Assembly: GCF_014844075.1 (NCBI RefSeq)
Contig: NZ_CP062165.1
Location: 1,612,001 to 1,676,000, forward strand
DNA length: 64,000 nucleotides
Source of the DNA: Paenibacillus sp. JNUCC-31
Lineage (GTDB): Bacteria > Bacillota > Bacilli > Paenibacillales > Paenibacillaceae
Direction of reading: 5' to 3'
Below the pieces are notes generated by a model that saw only the letters and a program-made list of their open reading frames with translations, searched no databases and was not told where the DNA came from. This document shows positions 35,777-44,287 of this stretch, in pieces (the stretch's first letter is position 1; every line of letters begins with the position of its first letter). A program made the position numbers and the translations under genes.

Positions 35777-35857
35777 CGTTTGTCGGGCAGATAAGTAAGC
35801 TTAATAAATTTGTCCGTTAGGGAACCAAAGATCAGCGTGGTGTTGACGTATTAGAAG

Positions 35858-35885
35858 CATAAGTTTGCCATTTGGCAAACTTATG
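35858..35885. terminator. Perfect inverted repeat after isochorismatase operon
   Basis: CATAAGTTTGCC pairs perfectly with GGCAAACTTATG around ATTT (12-bp stem). It lies about 23 bases after the last gene of the minus-strand operon ending at 35908, so it may act as a terminator, though it lacks a T-run. Confidence 0.5.
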
Positions 35886-35907
35886 GGTTAAGTCGCATTC
35901 TCTGTCG

Positions 35908-36117
35908 TCATTCTCTCGTCATTCTCTTCTTTACATCGAGTAAAACATGAATTCCAGCGTATATTAACAGGACATTAAACAGATAAAGAAGAGCATTCAC
36001 ATGTACAGTGAAAAGGAACCAGATCGTATCCTCAGGTTTCTTATCGTGATAATCAGTAAAGAACCGCAATGGAAAACCATACTCTGTTCGTAAAAGCCCT
36101 CCGTATATATCATCCAT
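35908..36117 (-). CDS. Small single-span membrane protein, 69 residues
   Basis: ATG 36117 overlaps the end of the isochorismatase-family gene by eight bases, indicating translational coupling. The N-terminal half is soluble and aromatic (YGFPLRFFTDYHDKKPEDT), followed by a membrane helix at residues ~36-60 (FLFTVHVNALLYLFNVLLIY) and a basic tail DVKKRMTRE. No family is recognised. The layout, positive-inside tail and coupling support a real gene. Confidence 0.65.
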   Translation of the reverse strand: MDDIYGGLLRTEYGFPLRFFTDYHDKKPEDTIWFLFTVHVNALLYLFNVLLIYAGIHVLLDVKKRMTRE

Positions 36118-36637
36118 TCATTACATTTTCGGTATCCACCACATTCGCAAACATGCTCAGAACCAAATTGTGATGTTCTATAATCTGATCGGCTTGAAGA
36201 ATGTTGGAATTCCATGTGCTGTGAGCATCACGAACCAAGGTTACTGCATAGCCAAGGCTGCTTGCTCTGCGACAAGTTGTATCTACGCATATTTCCGTCT
36301 GCATGCCTGTCAGAATAAGATCCTTCACTTCGTTTTCTTGCAATTTCAGATTCAGATCTGTTTCGTGAAACGAATCCGGGGTCTGCTTTTCAATAATAAG
36401 GTCACCCGTGATTGGCGCAATGGACGGATGAATCGCCCAACCTGCCGTTCCACGCTCAAGGGGACTGCCTGCTCCTTCACTGTGCTGAATGTAGATAACG
36501 GAGTGACCTTTTTGCCGAGCCTTGGCAATGACATGTTGTATTCTCTGAAGCAATAAGTCCCCTTGAAATACGGGATCTGATTCATCGAACATGGCTACCT
36601 GAACATCGATTACAAGTAGTGCACAGTGGGTTGGCAT
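36110..36637 (-). CDS. Cysteine hydrolase, isochorismatase family
   Basis: A protein of 175 residues from ATG 36637, chosen because AGGAGG lies eight bases upstream; the open frame extends further but without a site. The catalytic triad is visible: Asp in ALLVIDVQ (residue ~10), Lys in IIEKQTPDSF (~82), and the nucleophile Cys in GMQTEICVDTTCRRA (~115). Members hydrolyse amides such as nicotinamide or imines such as isochorismate; the substrate here is unknown. It is coupled to the small membrane protein gene downstream and lies 46 bases after another membrane protein gene. Confidence 0.92.
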   Translation of the reverse strand: MPTHCALLVIDVQVAMFDESDPVFQGDLLLQRIQHVIAKARQKGHSVIYIQHSEGAGSPLERGTAGWAIHPSIAPITGDLIIEKQTPDSFHETDLNLKLQENEVKDLILTGMQTEICVDTTCRRASSLGYAVTLVRDAHSTWNSNILQADQIIEHHNLVLSMFANVVDTENVMNG

Positions 36638-36683
36638 CTTAAATTCCTCCTGAAAAATGATATTACTCCAGCACTTCATATAA

Positions 36684-37106
36684 CTACGTCTTCCGTTTTC
36701 GTACCCTTAACAAACCTTCCAATCCCATATCGACCAGTACAAACAGTATAGCAGCCATGACGCCAAATAAAGTCAAAATTAACGTCTCTTTGAAATCCAA
36801 AATTGCTGCTCCAGCACCCATGAGCAAATAATAGATATACATTCCTAGTACTCCTGCACATGCGTAGCCAAGTATCCTCGTAATTAGATACAAGACATGA
36901 TTGTCGAATTTGATTCGGCTCAACACATAATCCAACAACAGGGATAACGGTAAACCGATCAATACAATCAGGGGAGTCGCATATACAAGATAAGCAATAA
37001 TATAAAAATCAAAGCTGTAGGATTCATTCATGGATATGATACTTGCAATTAAAGTAAAACTAATGATGGTTAGAACGGTCGTCAGCAGCTTTCTTCCTAG
37101 GTTCAT
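36684..37106 (-). CDS. Four-helix membrane protein, unknown function
   Basis: A protein of 140 residues from ATG 37106 (GGGAG seven bases upstream). Four hydrophobic helices are visible: residues ~6-25, 33-58, 70-98 and 104-125, with a basic C-terminus GLLRVRKRKT. No family motif is recognised. It lies 40 bases after the GrpB-family gene and 46 before the isochorismatase-family gene on the same strand, so the genes may be cotranscribed. Confidence 0.75.
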   Translation of the reverse strand: MNLGRKLLTTVLTIISFTLIASIISMNESYSFDFYIIAYLVYATPLIVLIGLPLSLLLDYVLSRIKFDNHVLYLITRILGYACAGVLGMYIYYLLMGAGAAILDFKETLILTLFGVMAAILFVLVDMGLEGLLRVRKRKT

Positions 37107-37146
37107 CTCACCACTCCCTAAGGTTATCCACATTCATTAAATGTTC

Positions 37147-37692
37147 TTAAGCGTCAGATTTTTCCGGTAGCCATCCGATTTCTTGGGACCATAAATGAGC
37201 TTTTTCTAATATGCTCCACACCATCGGTCCTTTGCCTTCCACGTATTTTGGCCGTTGGTCCTTGTATAATGCCATAAGTCTGTGCTTCTCTTCCGCATAT
37301 TTCAATCGATCCTCTGGATGTTCCCTCAAATAATCTCTAAAAAGCAAATTCATCTGCTCAGAGAAACTCCCTGCTTGTCTTACGTGTACGTGTGTTCTTC
37401 TGCTTCCGGGTACTTCGCGAAAATATCGCTTGGTTCTATCCGGATTATCTTCTCTGAATATGAAGCCGACCGCTTCGATTTCCTGCTTGTAGTTAAGCAA
37501 ATTTTCGTAATTGGATACGGAAATTTGGATATCTATGATCGGCTTGGCATCCATTCCGACGATGGAAGTTGATCCGACATGATCGATCCTCACGGCCTTT
37601 TCTCCCATTGCTTCTCTTAATTGCATCCCTATTTCGAAAAACATATGCCTCCATGCGGGATCATACGCTGCAATTCTCCATTGATCTTCCAT
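37147..37692 (-). CDS. GrpB family protein (UPF0157, nucleotidyltransferase-like)
   Basis: A protein of 181 residues. Motifs include RIDHVGSTSIVGMDAKPIIDIQISV (residues ~36-60), whose GS...D.D pattern resembles the nucleotidyltransferase active site, and RTHVHVRQAGS further on. The middle and end (RDYLREHPEDRLKYAEEKH) are typical of the family. Start: ATG 37692 is preceded by GGGAGGACTTC, better than the upstream extension. Function in bacteria is unknown; some members are fused to dephospho-CoA kinase. Confidence 0.92.
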   Translation of the reverse strand: MEDQWRIAAYDPAWRHMFFEIGMQLREAMGEKAVRIDHVGSTSIVGMDAKPIIDIQISVSNYENLLNYKQEIEAVGFIFREDNPDRTKRYFREVPGSRRTHVHVRQAGSFSEQMNLLFRDYLREHPEDRLKYAEEKHRLMALYKDQRPKYVEGKGPMVWSILEKAHLWSQEIGWLPEKSDA

Positions 37693-37930
37693 GAAGTCCT
37701 CCCTTCCAAACTCAGCAAATATAGTTTCTATCATTTCTCTGCACTCTCTGTATAGATCAAGTGAGATGATTCCTCTCCTGAAAGAAAACCTAATTTGGTA
37801 TCCTTAGTGGTTTACCCGAATTTGATGTACTATGTATTCGATTCTCAGCATACAACTCATTCTTTGTCACGGCTATATAATATATAAACAAGTGCTACTA
37901 CATTTTTGTTTGAGAAATCACGAGAATTCA

Positions 37931-37962
37931 CAAAAAAGAGAAGGAACAAAAGTCCCTCCCCT
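37931..37962 (-). terminator. Intrinsic terminator of GH43 gene
   Basis: On the minus strand an 11-bp stem with three wobble pairs (AGGGGAGGGAC with GTTCCTTCTCT) around TTTT is followed by five T. It lies just after the xylosidase stop. Confidence 0.65.
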
Positions 37963-37969
37963 TACCTTT

Positions 37970-39460
37970 TTAAAGATAATCACACTTAAATTTAGAAAAC
38001 TCAGCCACAGAACCTTCGCCTATAGCGTATAGACCAATGAGAACCCCGGTAAATCCCCCGGCAACTTCCGAGGAAAGATATCTCGTCTGTGCTGTACCTA
38101 AGAGGATGTCCTTGCCATCTGCCTGAATGAAGAAGCTATAGCGCTCATGACTTGACCGTATAACCAATGTGGCATGATGCTCATTTCCCCGTTCCACTTC
38201 ATTTTCGACGGATTTGATATCCCCAATATTCAGACGCTCAATCACCTTATACCCGCTCTGCTCTTTCCGAATGGCCAGGTCATAATGATGCTGTTCATCC
38301 ATGTAGATGGTGATGCCTGCCTCGCCATTCGTAAGACTTACATCAACAGAGATGGTCGCGTCAAAGTCTTTTTGACGTAGGCCAATGAATGTCGGGGATG
38401 CCGGAACATCCAGTGTCACTTCGGTTCCTTTTAACTTTATTTTGCCTTGCTCTAACAAGTAATTTTCTGTATGGGGATGACGAAGATAACACCAGTCCAG
38501 ATTCCAATCCGTGTTCTCAAACGTATAGCTTTTTTTCTCTTGTTGAATAACTGTGTCGGAAATACGATCGGTTTCAAAACTCATAAGCGTGGTACCTTTA
38601 TGCCCTGCCGTAAACCAGCCTTCCTCATCGAAGGTAACCGGCGTAAGGAATACTTCTCGGCCAAGATGATGATAGGTAAGCCATTGTCCTATCTGACGGA
38701 ATCCCAAATGGAAGATCCACCAATTCCCTTCCTGATCCTGAACCAGGTCGCCATGACCAACCCCCTGCAGTTCATAACCACCCAAGTTACGATTGGTCAG
38801 AACAGGATTCTTGGCATAGGGTTCGAAAGGACCTGAAGGTGAATCTCCCCGGGCGTACGTGACCATATGACCGTATTCGGTTCCACCTTCTGATGCCATG
38901 AGGTAATAGTAACCATTCATTTTATACAAATGCGGGCTTTCCAGATAACGGCCGCCTGAACCTTGCCATATTGAACGGCTCGGGGTCTTTTTGTCACCCG
39001 TTTCAATGTCAATCTCACACTGAATGATTCCGCCAATGCCTTCATCGTCGGTCCCATTGCTCATAAAGAAGGCCTTACCGTCCTCAAAATACAAATCCGG
39101 GTCGATTCCTCCTTGATTCACAATAATCGGTTCTGACCACTCTCCGTGTATATCGTCAGTCCATATATAGAAATTCTGACGGGTAGTATCGTTGGTCGTG
39201 GTCATATAGAATCGCCCGTTATTGTATCGTATCGTAGGGGCAAAGACGCCACCTGAGCTACTCACCGTCTCCAGTTGAATCTGGCTTTTTCGGGTTAAAC
39301 AATGACCGATTTGGGTCCAATTCAATAAATCTTTGCTTTCAAAAAGCGGGACACCCGGAAAATACTGAAATGAACTGCACACCAGATAATAAGTGTCCTC
39401 CACCTTGCAAATGCTTGGATCTGGATAGAACCCTTTAATGACCGGATTATTGAATTTCAT
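37970..39460 (-). CDS. Glycoside hydrolase family 43 beta-xylosidase/arabinofuranosidase
   Basis: A protein of 496 residues. The five-bladed propeller begins FYPDPSIC with the general-base Asp (residue 14), and has GGIDPDLYF (pKa-modulating Asp, ~120) and YLESPHLYK (acid Glu, ~190). The C-terminal ~180 residues are the GH43 C2 beta-sandwich. No signal peptide, so it is cytoplasmic and would release xylose (or arabinose) from imported oligosaccharides. Start: the GTG at 39469 lies within the AGAGGTGG binding site, so ATG 39460 is chosen. It is divergent from an ArsR-type regulator at 39638. Confidence 0.95.
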   Translation of the reverse strand: MKFNNPVIKGFYPDPSICKVEDTYYLVCSSFQYFPGVPLFESKDLLNWTQIGHCLTRKSQIQLETVSSSGGVFAPTIRYNNGRFYMTTTNDTTRQNFYIWTDDIHGEWSEPIIVNQGGIDPDLYFEDGKAFFMSNGTDDEGIGGIIQCEIDIETGDKKTPSRSIWQGSGGRYLESPHLYKMNGYYYLMASEGGTEYGHMVTYARGDSPSGPFEPYAKNPVLTNRNLGGYELQGVGHGDLVQDQEGNWWIFHLGFRQIGQWLTYHHLGREVFLTPVTFDEEGWFTAGHKGTTLMSFETDRISDTVIQQEKKSYTFENTDWNLDWCYLRHPHTENYLLEQGKIKLKGTEVTLDVPASPTFIGLRQKDFDATISVDVSLTNGEAGITIYMDEQHHYDLAIRKEQSGYKVIERLNIGDIKSVENEVERGNEHHATLVIRSSHERYSFFIQADGKDILLGTAQTRYLSSEVAGGFTGVLIGLYAIGEGSVAEFSKFKCDYL

Positions 39461-39581
39461 TTGATCCACCTCTTTTTCTATAATTCATATATTTGAGAAT
39501 CCAACTTCATACGCAGATAAAAAAATTAAACACTATCGCAAACATACTTTCAATGCGTTAGAGTTGAAGGGTGAAGTTAAT

Positions 39582-39594
39582 TTCATTAAATGAA
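39582..39594. promoter_or_regulatory. Possible operator between GH43 gene and ArsR-type regulator
   Basis: TTCATTAAATGAA is a 13-base palindrome with one central base, between the divergent xylosidase and regulator genes. Its size and place suit a dimeric winged-helix repressor. Binding is inferred. Confidence 0.4.
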
Positions 39595-39637
39595 TATATA
39601 TGTGATTTCAATAGATCAGGTTAGGAGATTGTTAAAA

Positions 39638-40540
39638 ATGATTAAAGCGAACGGAGAAGCAAGATTCATACCGTTATACGAGGCACTGGCAAGCGAGGTT
39701 CGATGGAGAATTATGGATTTGATTGCAGATCGCGAAATGAATGTGAAGGATATTGCGGCTGCGTTAGAACTCAGCCCTTCCATCGTCACGATGCACATCC
39801 GAAAGCTTGAGCAAGCCGGACTGATTGAAAGCCGCAGGATACGTCTGAATGGAGGCACGCATAAGTTGTGTTTTCTCAAACCAAATAACATCGAGATCGA
39901 ACTGCCATCCGCCAGCCGGACAGCAAGGATCAGAGAGCAGACCATTTCAGTGGGTCACTATACTGCATTTGAAGTCCATCCTACTTGCGGCCTTGGGACC
40001 CATGAGAAAGAAATCGGTGTTTGGGACGACCCACGCTACTTTCTCGATCCTGAGCGGGTTCACGCTGCCATCCTCTGGTTTGGAAGAGGGTATGTCGAAT
40101 ACAAAACACCTAACTATATGCTTCCTGATCAGACTGCCAGAAGCATTGAAATTTCAGTGGAAATGGCTTCTGAGGCCCCGGGTTTACGAGATCATTGGCC
40201 ATCAGATATCCGTTTTACGTTTAATGGTATTTCACTTGGTACCTGGACAAGCCCTGCTGATTTCGGAAGAGCTGCTCGAGGCAAATATACACCGGCATGG
40301 TGGCATCGAAATGTGAATCAATATGGATTATTAAAGACGATTCGTGTTGATGACTCGGGTACGTATATGGATGGGGAGTGGATGTCAGACGTGACGATCG
40401 AGGATATCCAACTGGAGGAACCATTCTGGACACTTCGATTCACGGTTGACGAGGAGGGGGCTAACGTCGGAGGATTAACACTCTATGGTTCAGGGTTCGG
40501 CAACCATGACCAGGATATTGTCATACGCGTACATCGTTAA
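39638..40540 (+). CDS. ArsR-type winged-helix regulator with C-terminal ligand-like domain
   Basis: A protein of 300 residues from ATG 39638 (AGGAGA nine bases upstream). Residues ~8-85 are an ArsR-like winged helix (YEALASEVRWRIMDLIADREMNVKDIAAALELSPSIVTMHIRKL). The remaining ~210 residues are not metal-sensing. They carry a beta-rich region with ILWFGRGYVEYKTPNY, conserved Trp and His (PAWWHRNVNQYG) and SGTYMDGEWMSDVT, as in ArsR regulators found next to glycosidase genes in Paenibacillus. It likely senses a sugar and controls the divergent GH43 gene; this is inferred from position. Confidence 0.88.
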   Translation: MIKANGEARFIPLYEALASEVRWRIMDLIADREMNVKDIAAALELSPSIVTMHIRKLEQAGLIESRRIRLNGGTHKLCFLKPNNIEIELPSASRTARIREQTISVGHYTAFEVHPTCGLGTHEKEIGVWDDPRYFLDPERVHAAILWFGRGYVEYKTPNYMLPDQTARSIEISVEMASEAPGLRDHWPSDIRFTFNGISLGTWTSPADFGRAARGKYTPAWWHRNVNQYGLLKTIRVDDSGTYMDGEWMSDVTIEDIQLEEPFWTLRFTVDEEGANVGGLTLYGSGFGNHDQDIVIRVHR

Positions 40541-40564
40541 TCTTTCTTTATGTAGTAACGAATA

Positions 40565-40611
40565 ATCCCGTTCTTCTCTTCAAACGCATCCCTTATTTGA
40601 AAGAACGGGAT
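40565..40611. terminator. Bidirectional inverted repeat between convergent genes
   Basis: ATCCCGTTCTT pairs with AAGAACGGGAT, and TTCAAA with TTTGAA inside it. It lies between the stops of the ArsR-type regulator (+) and the hypothetical gene at 40626 (-). No long T-run. Confidence 0.6.
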
Positions 40612-40625
40612 ACTGCTTTACGCCG

Positions 40626-41087
40626 TTAAAGAAGCTTTCTATATTCAACTCCATGAACATGAATCAGCACGTTCTGGGCTGCCAACCTTTCGAAAAAATC
40701 CAACATGTCCCCAAAGGGATTCTCAAAATAGGCGATCAGGTGTTCATAATTTGCAGTGGATTTCAAAAAGTTATAGAAAAAATAGGGGTCCATGTTACCC
40801 ACATCATCTTTACTGCCGAGAGAAACCTCCAAGGTTTGGCCTGTTTCTGCATTCTCGAACAAACAATGCTCTCCATGAACATCAAAATGCCATTTTCCAC
40901 TCAAATATTCTTCACCATTTACTACTTCTTCATTAGAAAGCAAGTAATAGGCTCCATCGATGATCTCTTCCTTTTCAGCCTGGCTGGTTTCCGAGATCAA
41001 TTTGTCGATCAGTTCTTGTGCAATTCTTTTGTACGTGTCCATCGCTTCCAGTAATTCATCTGTTGTTTCTTTGGTTAAAGCGTGCAT
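40626..41087 (-). CDS. Hypothetical protein, possibly DUF6896-like
   Basis: A protein of 153 residues, acidic and soluble. A helical N-terminus (ETTDELLEAMDTYKRIAQELIDKLI) is followed by GKWHFDVHGEHCLFEN (residues ~64-79) and DPYFFYNFLKST (~100-111). The DVHGEHC text and the DPYFFY motif recall a family of putative immunity proteins (DUF6896); this is from memory and unverified. Start ATG 41087 has CAGGAGGCTAGAG upstream. It appears monocistronic. Confidence 0.8.
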   Translation of the reverse strand: MHALTKETTDELLEAMDTYKRIAQELIDKLISETSQAEKEEIIDGAYYLLSNEEVVNGEEYLSGKWHFDVHGEHCLFENAETGQTLEVSLGSKDDVGNMDPYFFYNFLKSTANYEHLIAYFENPFGDMLDFFERLAAQNVLIHVHGVEYRKLL

Positions 41088-41191
41088 CTCTAGCCTCCTG
41101 CTTGTAGCGGACGTTTTGAAATCCCTTCAATATAGCCCTATGTTTGTTTCTATTCTCCTTACTTCTAAGTATTGTTAGTTAAACGATAGAT

Positions 41192-41602
41192 CTATTGACG
41201 GCTCGAACGCATCGCCTTTACATGTTTTAAACTGCTATCGTTTATAAAGTTTTTATATTCTTCGGATTCAACAGCATAGATCGCCACTTTCCCTTGTGAA
41301 TTATGATGAATGCCCCATCCATAACGTTTACCCAAGGAAGAAGTACGAAGACAGGGTTGTCCCTTAGAGAAAAACTTGGTTCTCTCTGTGGATCTTTGTT
41401 CATCGGGAATATCATTGCGCTGCGCGAACACTTCAAACATGACATCCTCTTGCGTATATTGATAAGGGTGGTTTGTTATCATTTCATACTGTATAACTGA
41501 AACGGTTTTGCCGCCGTTTTTGGCTTTGGGGATCTCTGCCACTTGAACAGGACAATCTTCTGCTACTGCAATAAAAGTTTCGTAATAGTTCATGTCTTTC
41601 AT
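41192..41602 (-). CDS. DUF6157-like protein
   Basis: A protein of 136 residues. The N-terminus MNYYETFIAVAEDCPVQVAE, the middle QYEMITNHPYQYTQEDVMFEVFA and the end LGKRYGWGIHHNSQGKVAIY match a small family of unknown function recalled as DUF6157. It is soluble, without signal peptide. ATG 41602 is kept as start since GGGAGG lies eight bases upstream. It precedes, on the minus strand, a hypothetical gene and follows a GNAT gene. Confidence 0.85.
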   Translation of the reverse strand: MKDMNYYETFIAVAEDCPVQVAEIPKAKNGGKTVSVIQYEMITNHPYQYTQEDVMFEVFAQRNDIPDEQRSTERTKFFSKGQPCLRTSSLGKRYGWGIHHNSQGKVAIYAVESEEYKNFINDSSLKHVKAMRSSRQ

Positions 41603-41667
41603 CTATATATCCTCCCATCATTTCATAAAATTAAAGGATACGAATATACAATCCAGCTTGAGCTGTT

Positions 41668-42096
41668 TTATACATATTTCTTAAAAGCCTTGCTGGATTC
41701 CCCATCGTACCCTAACTTCGTATAAAAGCCATGTGCCTCGTATCTGGATGAACCGCTGGTGAGAAACACCTTTACACAATTTTTCTGTATGCATACATCC
41801 TCTATATACTTCATAAGTTCAGAACCATATCCCTTGCTCTGCACATGCTCCGTAATAATAACCCGCTCAACCACGCCAAACGGTCTATTTTCCACCAAAG
41901 CATCCAGACAAAGATGTAAATGCGCTGTCCCAATAACCTGATCACCGACTTCGTAAACAAATAAGAAACTGTTGGGATTATTCCTTACTTCTTCAATTCG
42001 CTCCGCCAGTACCTTCGTATTCAAGTTGTTCGGTAATAATTCGTTGTACAATCTTTCAATAACCTCGACATCCCTTGCTTCGGCCTCTCTGATCAT
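41668..42096 (-). CDS. GNAT family N-acetyltransferase
   Basis: A protein of 142 residues. Motif A is RPFGVVERVIITEHVQSKGYGSELM (residues ~72-96), with the acetyl-CoA loop SKGYGS, and motif B is YEAHGFYTKLGYDGE near the end. Start ATG 42096 is preceded by AGGAGTGG. It is intact, unlike the neighbouring copy at 42591. A 20-residue piece of closely similar sequence is found at 45190-45258. It lies 13 bases after the GNAT gene at 42110, so both are in one operon. Confidence 0.9.
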   Translation of the reverse strand: MIREAEARDVEVIERLYNELLPNNLNTKVLAERIEEVRNNPNSFLFVYEVGDQVIGTAHLHLCLDALVENRPFGVVERVIITEHVQSKGYGSELMKYIEDVCIQKNCVKVFLTSGSSRYEAHGFYTKLGYDGESSKAFKKYV

Positions 42097-42109
42097 CTTG
42101 TTCCACTCC

Positions 42110-42571
42110 TCAACTTATATAATAACTTAATATGATGTCACCATTGTCCTCGAATTCACCCGTCTCCTGAAACCCGGATTTCTTATATAAAGCGTTTGCC
42201 ACTATGTTGTGCGGCACATGGGATACCCTGATTTGCTTGCAATCGGTTCTCTCTTTTAACTTGTGAATCACTTCCTTGATTGCCAGTTTGGCGTAACCCT
42301 TCCCTTGGTATTTCTCATCGATCATAAAACGAAGTATCCAATAATATCCATCATTATATATCTCATTATCAAATAAAATAAAGCCTACCATGCGGTCCTC
42401 TGCAAAAATTCCGTATGGCCTCGAGGTGATTTCCTTCGTCGCATGAATTAATGAATCTGCATTGCTTGCTACCAAATTCAATTGGTCTTCGCGCGGTTTA
42501 AGCTGAATGCACGCTAATTCGTTTTCCTTGGTTATACGTTGCAGTGTTACTTTCTCTGCTGACACATCCAT
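42110..42571 (-). CDS. GNAT family N-acetyltransferase
   Basis: A protein of 153 residues. It contains GFILFDNEIYNDGYYWILRFMIDEKYQGKGYAKLAI (residues ~62-98) with the acetyl-CoA loop QGKGYA, then NIVANALYKKSGFQETGEF (motif B). The pattern suits spermine/spermidine-type acetyltransferases. Start ATG 42571 has CAAGGAGAGATGG upstream. It is followed within 13 bases by the next GNAT gene and preceded by the broken GNAT at 42591, giving three GNAT frames in a row. Confidence 0.9.
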   Translation of the reverse strand: MDVSAEKVTLQRITKENELACIQLKPREDQLNLVASNADSLIHATKEITSRPYGIFAEDRMVGFILFDNEIYNDGYYWILRFMIDEKYQGKGYAKLAIKEVIHKLKERTDCKQIRVSHVPHNIVANALYKKSGFQETGEFEDNGDIILSYYIS

Positions 42572-42590
42572 CTCTCCTTGAATGAAATGA

Positions 42591-42857
42591 CTAGATTTTT
42601 TTGATCAAAATAATCTCCAAAGGCTGCGTTTCCAGCAATAGAGAGCCCGCATCAACATACCCCAATTTTCTATAAAAGTGTTGCGCGTGTTCATCTGACT
42701 GTGTAGAAGTCATTACCGTATCAAACCCTTTTTGCTTCATCAGATGCTCCCAGTTCTCTTTGATCTTTGTCTCCACAAGCGAGGGATGGATATGTCGATC
42801 TCGTTCAAAAATATAACTGTAATCGGTTTCATCAGCATATTGAATCTTCATTGTCAT
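42591..42857 (-). pseudogene. GNAT acetyltransferase with in-frame deletion of the acetyl-CoA-binding core
   Basis: The frame of 88 codons is open and has a good start (ATG 42857, GGGAGG upstream, promoter 42882-42909). The N-terminal part reads IQYADETDYSYIFERDRHI, and after KIKE it passes directly to NWEHLMKQKGFDTVMTSTQS and AQHFYRKLGYVDAGS, which is the C-terminal third of a GNAT protein of ~140 residues. The central ~45-50 residues that hold the acetyl-CoA loop are gone. The join is in frame, so a short stable protein could still be made, but it should not acetylate. Confidence 0.65.
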
Positions 42858-42881
42858 TACTCCTCCCATTAAACTACGTCC

Positions 42882-42909
42882 ATCATAACCCAATATGTGG
42901 AATACGCAA
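42882..42909 (-). promoter_or_regulatory. Sigma-A promoter for GNAT cluster
   Basis: Minus strand: TTGCGT, 16-base spacer, TATGAT, about 25 bases upstream of the start at 42857. Most of its bases are shared with the promoter at 45276-45304. Confidence 0.6.
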
Positions 42910-43009
42910 TAAGTTCCTCCTCTTTTTTACCAACTCGATAAAACCGAATTTTCACTTGAAACATGTGGTCTATGCACAATTTTATAAGTTGTAACCTTTC
43001 TTAAACAAC

Positions 43010-43035
43010 ACAAAAAACCACGAATATTCGTGGTT
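43010..43035 (-). terminator. Intrinsic terminator of amidohydrolase gene
   Basis: A perfect 20-base palindrome (AACCACGAAT/ATTCGTGGTT) is followed on the minus strand by TTTT, 28 bases after the amidohydrolase stop. Confidence 0.85.
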
Positions 43036-43063
43036 ATATATGTCGGTACCATTTCCCTATGAC

Positions 43064-44287
43064 CTACAAAGATCCGCTCACCAATTGTCCCTTGTACCAT
43101 ACCGCCTGTCGTTCAGATCTTCTGGCAACTGCTTCCGCAGAACAACTTGCGTGAACGAGTATAAAACTCGCCGTGTCCCCTACCTTCGGCCATACCTGTT
43201 GTCCCTCTGAATCCAGTGGAGTGATGCCATTTGTTACAAATGCAATCGATTGAGACAAGGACCGTTCATCGCTATATCCGTACAGTTCGGCGAAACGGCC
43301 CGCTTTTTCCAGTTGATCTCCATTACCAAAAGGAGACCAATGATCCGTCAAACTGTCTGTCGCCAGCTTCACGTTCACCCCATGTTGATGGAGCATCGGA
43401 AGCGGCATCATCATCTTACCGATAGGCATGGTCGAAGCCACGCTCATACCAAGGGAGCCCATTCGCTTGGCCATATCTTCCGTTTCTTGCTGCTCCGCAC
43501 GGGCGAACCAGAACGCATGGCTTACGGTAACTTTACCCTGAAGTCCTGCTTCTTCGGTCAGATCAGCCAACTGCAGCAACGTTTGTTTACCCGGTTCTCC
43601 GGAATCGTGCAAATGAATATCGATGCCTGCCCGATGCTGAACAGCCAGTTCAACCATCGCGTCTAGGGACTTCTCCATATTCCCGTCTACGGTGTTAGGG
43701 TCAAGTCCGCCTACATGAGTAGCCCCTTCAGACATAGCTTGACGCATCAGCTCTATTGAATTTGAGCGGAGCAGCCCATGCTGCGGGAAAGCCACGATTT
43801 CAGAGGAGATTTTCTCCGAAAATGTCCCCAATGCCTGCCGTGTTGCTTCCAATCGCTTCAACCCGCTGACCGGTTCAATATTGCAATGACTGCGTACATG
43901 GGTGGAACCATATCCCTGAATCAAGGTCAGAATGCTCTCCGCCTGACGCTTCGCATCGGGTAATAGCTTGGGCAGCAACACCTTCTCTTCTTCGATACGT
44001 TCGAAAATGCTGGAGATGCGTCGCACCGCTTTCCATGGTGCATCATAATACGTTTTATCCAAATGAATATGCGCTTCCTCGAACGAAGGCAACAGCAGCA
44101 ATCCTTTACCATCAACCTTTGGCAACTCGCTTGTTAATTCCGCATCCCCATCCACAATGGCTGCAATGACTCCATTTTCAATCCGCAGATGACCAAGGCT
44201 TGTCCGGGTGCCAGTTACCTGACCGTCTTCCATTATATAACTTTGCTCCAATGATACGTTGGTTAACCAGTATTCCTGCTTGAGCAT
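43064..44287 (-). CDS. Metal-dependent amidohydrolase (cytosine deaminase / AtzC-like)
   Basis: A protein of 407 residues from ATG 44287 (GAGGGAG upstream); the frame upstream lacks a site. Metal-binding motif HIHLDKTYY lies at residues ~73-81, THVRSHCNIEP near 125-135, the metal His in IDIHLHDSGEPGKQ near 222-235, VSHAFWFA near 252-260, and the catalytic Asp in LATDSLTDHWSPFGNGDQ near 308-325. These are the signatures of the CodA/AtzC branch. It would hydrolytically deaminate a heterocycle such as cytosine or a related compound. The gene is monocistronic with a clear terminator. Confidence 0.92.
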   Translation of the reverse strand: MLKQEYWLTNVSLEQSYIMEDGQVTGTRTSLGHLRIENGVIAAIVDGDAELTSELPKVDGKGLLLLPSFEEAHIHLDKTYYDAPWKAVRRISSIFERIEEEKVLLPKLLPDAKRQAESILTLIQGYGSTHVRSHCNIEPVSGLKRLEATRQALGTFSEKISSEIVAFPQHGLLRSNSIELMRQAMSEGATHVGGLDPNTVDGNMEKSLDAMVELAVQHRAGIDIHLHDSGEPGKQTLLQLADLTEEAGLQGKVTVSHAFWFARAEQQETEDMAKRMGSLGMSVASTMPIGKMMMPLPMLHQHGVNVKLATDSLTDHWSPFGNGDQLEKAGRFAELYGYSDERSLSQSIAFVTNGITPLDSEGQQVWPKVGDTASFILVHASCSAEAVARRSERQAVWYKGQLVSGSL

